A stretch of DNA of 9,977 bases, taken from contig JAJYFX010000035.1 in assembly GCA_021785315.1 (NCBI GenBank), positions 1 through 9,977 of the forward strand, given 5' to 3'. This document shows, in pieces, positions 6,562 through 9,977 of this stretch (position 1 is its first letter; each line of letters begins with the position of its first letter). The notes beneath the pieces were generated by a model. The model saw only the letters and a program-made list of their open reading frames with translations. It had not been told where the DNA came from and made no database searches. The position numbers were made by a program, and so were the translations under genes. This DNA comes from Actinomycetes bacterium. GTDB lineage: Bacteria; Actinomycetota; Acidimicrobiia; Acidimicrobiales; Acidimicrobiaceae.

Positions 6562-6669
6562 AAGGTCAGAGCGTTATCCGAACCAACGAAGTTAGGACCA
6601 CTATTCTGGTAAAGAACTCCCGCAGTTGAATTCCTCAAGGACTTCAACTGCGGGAGAGGTACTGACCTT
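6562..6669. repeat. Nested inverted repeats forming a cloverleaf-like structure
   Basis: An outer pair, AAGGTCAG (6562-6569) with CTGACCTT (6662-6669), encloses three smaller hairpins: CGTT/AACG (6572-6588), ACCA/TGGT (6597-6610) and a perfect 14-bp stem, CTCCCGCAGTTGAA (6617-6630) with its complement at 6643-6656. The 12-nt loop of the last can add three more pairs (TCC/GGA). Read on the - strand, the 14-bp stem is followed by TTCTTT, so that part could act as a weak intrinsic terminator for the - strand membrane gene, whose stop is about 250 nt upstream of it. The + strand lacks a U-tract directly after the long stem, although the outer arm runs into TTTT. The rest of 6441-6907 holds no coding sequence that I can support. 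Function is unknown: a terminator, a structured RNA or a mobile-element remnant are all possible. Confidence 0.55.
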
Positions 6670-6907
6670 TTAGCTGGGAGCCAACTGGCGCTTTCGCTAA
6701 CTAAAGAGGGAGCAGCCGTCGAAGACACTTTTGCTGATTAATGTTCACATTGCTTGATTCATCAGAGTTGCCAACAGGTGAAGCCGCGGACAGCCGACAG
6801 ATTCAATCCTTTTCCGTCTCCCCGTAATCAGTATCTCTATCCTCTGAAAGATATTCGGCATCTGGACATCTCTCAATTCCAGCACCACAAATCAAATGCT
6901 TAGATCG

Positions 6908-7717
6908 CTACACGCGACCCAATCCAGCAGACCGACGCTGGACTGTCAAGGCCAGGGCGTAGCCGACAATCATTCCAAACATAAGGTGAGCAATGAAAAA
7001 AGCAAGTTGAGGCACGAATGCCATTAGAGGATTAGTAAGTGGAAGTACGATCCAGCGGTTAATTATATAGACGATTATCCCGCCTGCCATTCCCGCAAGC
7101 ACATATCCCGCCGTAGAGTCAAGTGCCGGCAGGAACTTTGTTGCCGCCACTCTGATGATCAAAAAGAAAGCAACTCCGAGAATGGCCGAGAACACCATGT
7201 GAAGCATTGCGCCAACGATCATGTGTGTCCAGCTGATTGGCATCGCTGACATTACCGATGCCCGTGCAGCCGGGCTCATCTGATTCATAAGACTCGCAAC
7301 GGTGGAGTTGGTGGCGTGTCCACTCATCATCTGCGCTATCAACTGGAGTTTGGCCTGCGGTACATGCATTGCTGTGAGCATTGAGCCGAGTTGACTGGCC
7401 ATTGCTGGTGGGATATGCCCGCTTTGGATAGCGGTCATGAGCTGAGATGCCACTGAGGCCGGGAGTGCAATCCCCATTGCAGCCATGAGGCTTGGAAACA
7501 TCACAAGCGGCGGTACCACCGTGAAAAGGAATGAGCCCATACCAAGATTTAGTGGGCTGGCAAAGCCCATTCCTGAAGCCCCCATCACGATCATCATTAT
7601 CATTGCCAGGACAATTCCGCCCAGGAGTCCTGCCAGAATGCCAGGCGTGATCAGTCGACCCAAACCCTGGGATTCAGTTCCACCAACACCTTTTCTTCCA
7701 GCTGTTGTATTTGCCAT
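6908..7717 (-). CDS. Uncharacterised methionine-rich multi-pass membrane protein
   Basis: I do not recognise this 269-residue protein. It has hydrophobic segments at about 24-47, 60-83, 166-190, 203-222 and 238-258, giving roughly five membrane helices. Between the second and third is an insert (about 86-163) rich in Ala, Gln, Met and Ser, with loosely repeated units such as ASQLMTAI, ASQLGSML and ASLMNQM. By hand count there are 27 Met (10%) and no Cys. His residues occur in the insert (SGH twice, AMH) and in the membrane helices (THM, LHM, AHLM). Such Met/His richness could mean metal binding or simply a flexible helical bundle; that is inference. The ATG at 7717 is preceded by GAAGGAAG. 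It stands alone, converging on the + strand operon, with about 500 bp of gene-free sequence upstream. The smooth composition and good reading frame make it a real gene. Confidence 0.75.
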   Translation of the reverse strand: MANTTAGRKGVGGTESQGLGRLITPGILAGLLGGIVLAMIMMIVMGASGMGFASPLNLGMGSFLFTVVPPLVMFPSLMAAMGIALPASVASQLMTAIQSGHIPPAMASQLGSMLTAMHVPQAKLQLIAQMMSGHATNSTVASLMNQMSPAARASVMSAMPISWTHMIVGAMLHMVFSAILGVAFFLIIRVAATKFLPALDSTAGYVLAGMAGGIIVYIINRWIVLPLTNPLMAFVPQLAFFIAHLMFGMIVGYALALTVQRRSAGLGRV

Positions 7718-8174
7718 GCTTCCTTCTTTCTTTCGGGAACAGTCCCCAAATATGGTGACTGCATTGGAAATCCGTCACAACGTTTCAATATTCCCTCGCA
7801 TTTTGTCATCCACTGGATGGCGGAGAGTTATTCATGTCGGCCTCCTTGCGTCAACCATGGCGAAACCTTTGGTGAACCGATCAATACAAGAAAAATACGA
7901 CTCGGAGTCAGCACACTCCCACCACCGAAATGGTTTGGACGGCACCCGGCCAGGCAAGATATGAACACTAAAATTGCGACATCCTGCCACTCCGTACTTG
8001 ATACTGGCTATCCGATCTTGGAATGTAATGTTCCATGAGACGACCTTCAGGGAGACTGGCTTATCCGGCGGGACTCACGGGACCGTCATGTGCAGTAACT
8101 GGTGACACGACTCTAAGCCTAAGATTATGAAATCACCATCAAATGCGCTGCCCAGAGCTCTGTATTTATCTTAC
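7718..8174. other. Gene-free stretch upstream of the membrane protein gene
   Basis: I see no supportable gene, RNA gene or clear promoter here. Short open frames on the + strand (7817-8038 and others) lack ribosome sites and protein-like composition. Small palindromes exist, such as GACTCGGAGTC near 7900 and TGGAA/TTCCA around 8020-8037, but none is long enough to interpret. It should contain the promoter of the - strand membrane gene, which I could not place with confidence. Confidence 0.5.
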
Positions 8175-8217
8175 AAAAATAGGCACAAACAATGGCCGGG
8201 TACAGGTGACTGTGCCT
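8175..8217 (-). terminator. Intrinsic-type terminator of the mycothione reductase operon
   Basis: On the - strand, AGGCACA (8217-8211) pairs with TGTGCCT (8187-8181), with a possible extra G·U pair, and is followed by ATTTTTG (8180-8174). It begins 6 nt after the stop of the small gene ending at 8224, where an operon terminator would be expected. The loop of about 23 nt is longer than usual, which lowers the confidence. Confidence 0.6.
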
Positions 8218-8223
8218 TGGCGT

Positions 8224-8418
8224 TTAGCGAGAATAGACGCCTCTCTCTCCTCGCATCTGCCGTCGGGCTATACGGAACCCAAGGTAGGGCAAAAGTGCCA
8301 CGCCATCGGTAGCCCAACTAACCGTTGAATGACCCATCGCATCTGAGGCAAAACTGAAAACAATCATTGCGCCAATAACCAGCAATTGGATTGCTGGAAG
8401 CACTGTGCTTGCATTCAA
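8224..8418 (-). CDS. Small putative membrane protein
   Basis: A 64-residue frame with a hydrophobic N-terminal helix (about 6-25, LPAIQLLVIGAMIVFSF), a second hydrophobic patch (VALLPYLGF) and a basic C-terminus (RIARRQMRGER). It begins with TTG, whose TTGA overlaps the TGA stop of the glutaredoxin-like gene, so it would be translated by coupling. The terminator begins directly after its stop. These positional facts, more than the sequence, argue that it is real. I do not recognise the family. A hairpin-forming sequence, CCAGCAA/TTGCTGG (8379-8397), lies near its start and could influence translation. It may be a membrane partner of the thiol system, but nothing in the sequence shows that. 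Confidence 0.5.
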   Translation of the reverse strand: MNASTVLPAIQLLVIGAMIVFSFASDAMGHSTVSWATDGVALLPYLGFRIARRQMRGERGVYSR

Positions 8419-8717
8419 CCCACCCAGTTCTGTATCCGGATCAACCCGGTATGGACTAAATTGTGAGTTGCTTCAAGAACCTGTCGAGCTGACGGGTTGA
8501 CCAGCGCGACATTTCCAATCACCACAGTCGGAACAGTTTCATTTCCGTTTGCGTAGCTTCGTACCCTTGCGGATGCATCAGGTGACTCCCAGATATTTAT
8601 CTCGGTAACCGCTAAACCGGATCGCCTGAGAGCGCGACGCAGGCTATAACAATACGGACAGCCTGGTCTCCAGTACACGGTGACAGCAGCCGCCGATTCA
8701 CCCAATTCCATTTCCAT
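8415..8717 (-). CDS. Glutaredoxin-fold protein, mycoredoxin-like
   Basis: A 100-residue thioredoxin-fold protein. VTVYWRPGCPYCYSLRRAL places the redox pair C20-P-Y-C23 at the start of the first helix. TVPT (61-64) supplies the cis-proline, and the GNETVPTVVIGNVALVNPSA block matches mycoredoxin-type proteins of Actinobacteria, which reduce mixed disulfides with mycothiol. Mycobacterial Mrx1 has CGYC; CPYC is the classical glutaredoxin pair. The start was moved to ATG 8717 because GGGAGG lies 7 nt before it, although the frame is open further upstream. The gene follows mycothione reductase with a 62-nt gap, so electron flow NADPH to mycothione reductase to mycothiol to this protein is a natural reading. 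In Corynebacterium, mycoredoxin also reduces the arsenate-mycothiol adduct, which would suit the arsenic-related operon nearby. That link is inference. Confidence 0.8.
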   Translation of the reverse strand: MEMELGESAAAVTVYWRPGCPYCYSLRRALRRSGLAVTEINIWESPDASARVRSYANGNETVPTVVIGNVALVNPSARQVLEATHNLVHTGLIRIQNWVG

Positions 8718-8724
8718 TGTCAAT

Positions 8725-8730
8725 CCTCCC
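8725..8730 (-). promoter_or_regulatory. Ribosome binding site for the mycoredoxin-like gene
   Basis: On the - strand, GGGAGG lies 7 nt before ATG 8717. It decides in favour of this start over the codon at 8744, which would place the site inside the coding sequence. Confidence 0.7.
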
Positions 8731-8779
8731 TGGAGTAGCCGCACAACAACCTGGCGTAAATAAAACAGTTTCTCAATAA

Positions 8780-9977
8780 TTACAGGCCCAGCAGCACCTG
8801 CTCCACTACTTCGCTCAAAGCGGGGTGTATGTAAAGAACCTCAGAAGACACTTGGTCTATGGTATTACCGAGGCACATCGCTTGGACGAGGGGCTGTATG
8901 AGGGTTGACGCCTGTGGCCCGATTATATGGGTGCCGAGCAATTTGCGAGTATCGGGATCGGCAAGAACCTTCACAAAGCTAGTGTCATCCTCTAATGCCC
9001 ATCCATATGCCGCACTGCTGTATTTTCGAGCAGCCGAAATGTAGCTTTGCCCGGTCAATTGCAGTTGTTGTTCAGTTGCTCCCACTGAAGCAACCTGAGG
9101 GTCTGAAAAAACTGCGGATGGCACTACCCGAAAAGTGGCTCGCCTGAGTTTTTCTCGGTGTGCCACATTGTGCCAGACAACTCGAGCCTCAGCGTTTGCC
9201 ATATGTTTTAGTTGAAAATGATTTGTAACGTCGCCAAGGGACCAGATCCCAGGGACATTGGTTTGAAACGTATCGTCAGTGATCACGTGTCCATGGGCAT
9301 CGACCTGCACTCCTGACTCCGATACATTTAGAAAATCGCTATTTGGTACTCGCCCGGTAGCGATCAGCAGTACTTCCACGTCAACCGATCCGGGTCCCTC
9401 TAGTGTCATGAGTTCAAGGCGGATACCTTCATCCGTTGCAAGCGCCTTCGTCACTTCTGAATTCATCCGTAGATCGAAGCGTTGATGATAGAGCTCGTTA
9501 AATCTCTGCCGAATGTCTGTGTCGTGTTTTGGCAGGAGATGCTCTCCTCTTGCGATAATGGTGACAGAAGTACCCAGTGAACCAAAGATATGACTCATCT
9601 CTGCTGCAATAAATCCGCCCCCCAATATCGCCATTGACTTTGGCAGGGAATCCAGTCGCATAATCGTATCGGAGGTGTGAAACGGAACTTCAGACATTCC
9701 CGGTATTGGGGGAACATACGGACGAGAGCCACTCGAGAGAACAAATTGTTTGCCGTATAGTTCGTCATCCCCCACGCGGAGGGTCTTCGGAGCTACAAAG
9801 CTGCCCTCGCCTAAATATACGTCAACTCCACTTTTACGCCGATAAGCAACTCCACTCTCGTGGATGGGATCGATACGGCCAAATACACGGTCTCGGATAG
9901 AAGGCCAGTCGGCTTTGGTAAGCTCGGCTTGAATTCCAAAACGGCTGGAATGACGTACTGTCTGAGCTATGTCAGCA
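8780..9977 (-). CDS. mtr: Mycothione reductase, C-terminal six-sevenths (5' end outside window)
   Basis: A flavoprotein disulfide reductase that regenerates mycothiol from mycothione with NADPH in the cytoplasm. About 398 residues are visible, and the frame is open to the right edge, so the GTG at 9775 is internal. Compared with the mycobacterial enzyme (about 459 residues), roughly the first 50-60 are missing, including the N-terminal GxGxxG FAD loop and the CxxxxC redox pair. Visible are DWPSIRDRVFGRIDP, SSGSRPYVPPIPG, HTSDTIMRLDSLP, the NADPH loop AILGGGFIAAE, ATGRVPNSD, the FAD-contact SLGDVTNHFQLKH and, at the C-terminus, YIHPALSEVVEQVLLGL, which carries the catalytic His-Pro and Glu. 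The resemblance to M. tuberculosis Mtr runs along the entire visible length, which separates it from lipoamide and mercuric reductases. It leads a short operon with the mycoredoxin-like gene. Confidence 0.92.
   Translation of the reverse strand, partial: ADIAQTVRHSSRFGIQAELTKADWPSIRDRVFGRIDPIHESGVAYRRKSGVDVYLGEGSFVAPKTLRVGDDELYGKQFVLSSGSRPYVPPIPGMSEVPFHTSDTIMRLDSLPKSMAILGGGFIAAEMSHIFGSLGTSVTIIARGEHLLPKHDTDIRQRFNELYHQRFDLRMNSEVTKALATDEGIRLELMTLEGPGSVDVEVLLIATGRVPNSDFLNVSESGVQVDAHGHVITDDTFQTNVPGIWSLGDVTNHFQLKHMANAEARVVWHNVAHREKLRRATFRVVPSAVFSDPQVASVGATEQQLQLTGQSYISAARKYSSAAYGWALEDDTSFVKVLADPDTRKLLGTHIIGPQASTLIQPLVQAMCLGNTIDQVSSEVLYIHPALSEVVEQVLLGL

Noticed and set aside
6562..6669. tRNA (for example tRNA-Sec, because of the 8-bp closing stem) on either strand
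   Set aside because: On the - strand a GTTCGGA loop resembles a T loop, but it lacks the consensus GTTCRA placement, two extra bases separate it from the acceptor-like stem, there is no CCA, and no acceptable anticodon arm can be drawn.
6562..6669. Integron attC site
   Set aside because: The RYYYAAC and GTTRRRY core sites are not present at the ends of the inverted repeat, and no cassette structure surrounds it.
6543..6728. 61-residue frame on the - strand
   Set aside because: It has no ribosome site, a GTG start only, and runs through the 14-bp inverted repeat.
7485..8038. + strand frames of 73-159 residues
   Set aside because: The longer one begins opposite the - strand membrane gene and is largely its shadow. 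Neither has a ribosome site or recognisable protein features.
8127..8328. Two overlapping 61-residue + strand frames
   Set aside because: They overlap each other, the terminator and the small - strand gene, and have no supporting signals.
9773..9775. GTG at 9775 as the start of mycothione reductase
   Set aside because: The frame stays open to the window edge, and the upstream translation (DWPSIRDRVFGRIDP and following) matches the family, so this codon is internal.
1..9977. CRISPR array, insertion sequence or prophage genes
   Set aside because: No regularly spaced direct repeats, transposase-like or phage-like coding sequences were seen.

Overview
Organism. The window (roughly 52-53% GC by sampling a few lines by eye) comes from a mycothiol-using actinobacterium. 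The right end carries a clear mycothione reductase and, just downstream of it, a glutaredoxin-fold protein of mycoredoxin type. Mycothiol is restricted to Actinobacteria. The moderate GC would fit a lineage such as the acidophilic Acidimicrobiia (Ferrimicrobium/Acidithrix-like). That placement is only an inference, because no rRNA or other phylogenetic marker is visible.

Layout. From 1 to about 6440, on the + strand, lies a tight operon. It runs: the C-terminal part of a radical SAM protein (cut by the left edge), an MTAP/PNP-type purine nucleoside phosphorylase, a TIGR04282-type transferase (DUF2064), a TIGR04283-type family-2 glycosyltransferase, a 12-TM MFS transporter, and a fusion of a degenerate metallophosphoesterase-like domain to a radical SAM domain. 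Every junction is an overlap (TAATG, ATGA, 14 nt) or a 1-2 nt gap, so the genes are almost certainly translationally coupled. From 6441 to 6907 there is no gene, but there are two hairpin-forming elements. From 6908 to 7717, on the - strand, is an unrecognised methionine-rich membrane protein. From 7718 to 8174 I see no gene. From 8175 to the right edge, on the - strand, is a second operon: mycothione reductase, mycoredoxin-like protein, a small putative membrane protein, and then a Rho-independent-type terminator.

How the genes may work together. TIGR04282 and TIGR04283 were originally defined as rSAM/selenodomain-associated transferases and are now named arsenosugar-biosynthesis glycosyltransferases, from their neighbourhood with ArsM and ArsS. 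In that pathway a radical SAM enzyme places a 5'-deoxyadenosyl group on a substrate. A nucleoside phosphorylase could then remove adenine to give a sugar 1-phosphate, glycosyltransferases could elaborate it, and a transporter could move the product. The operon contains a set that fits this logic, but neither ArsM nor ArsS is in view, and the visible part of the first radical SAM protein lacks the ArsS cysteine-rich tail. It may therefore be an arsenosugar-like variant or a pathway for a different 5'-deoxyadenosyl-derived product. The neighbouring mycothiol/mycoredoxin genes would fit arsenic or redox handling, but they form a separate transcription unit.

Main oddities. The last operon gene stops at a TGA (6254-6256), exactly where a cysteine-rich coding continuation is found in the +1 frame to 6440. 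Its phosphoesterase-like domain has lost several metal-ligand positions. The phosphorylase has unusual base- and ribose-site residues. A cloverleaf-like inverted-repeat structure sits at 6562-6669.
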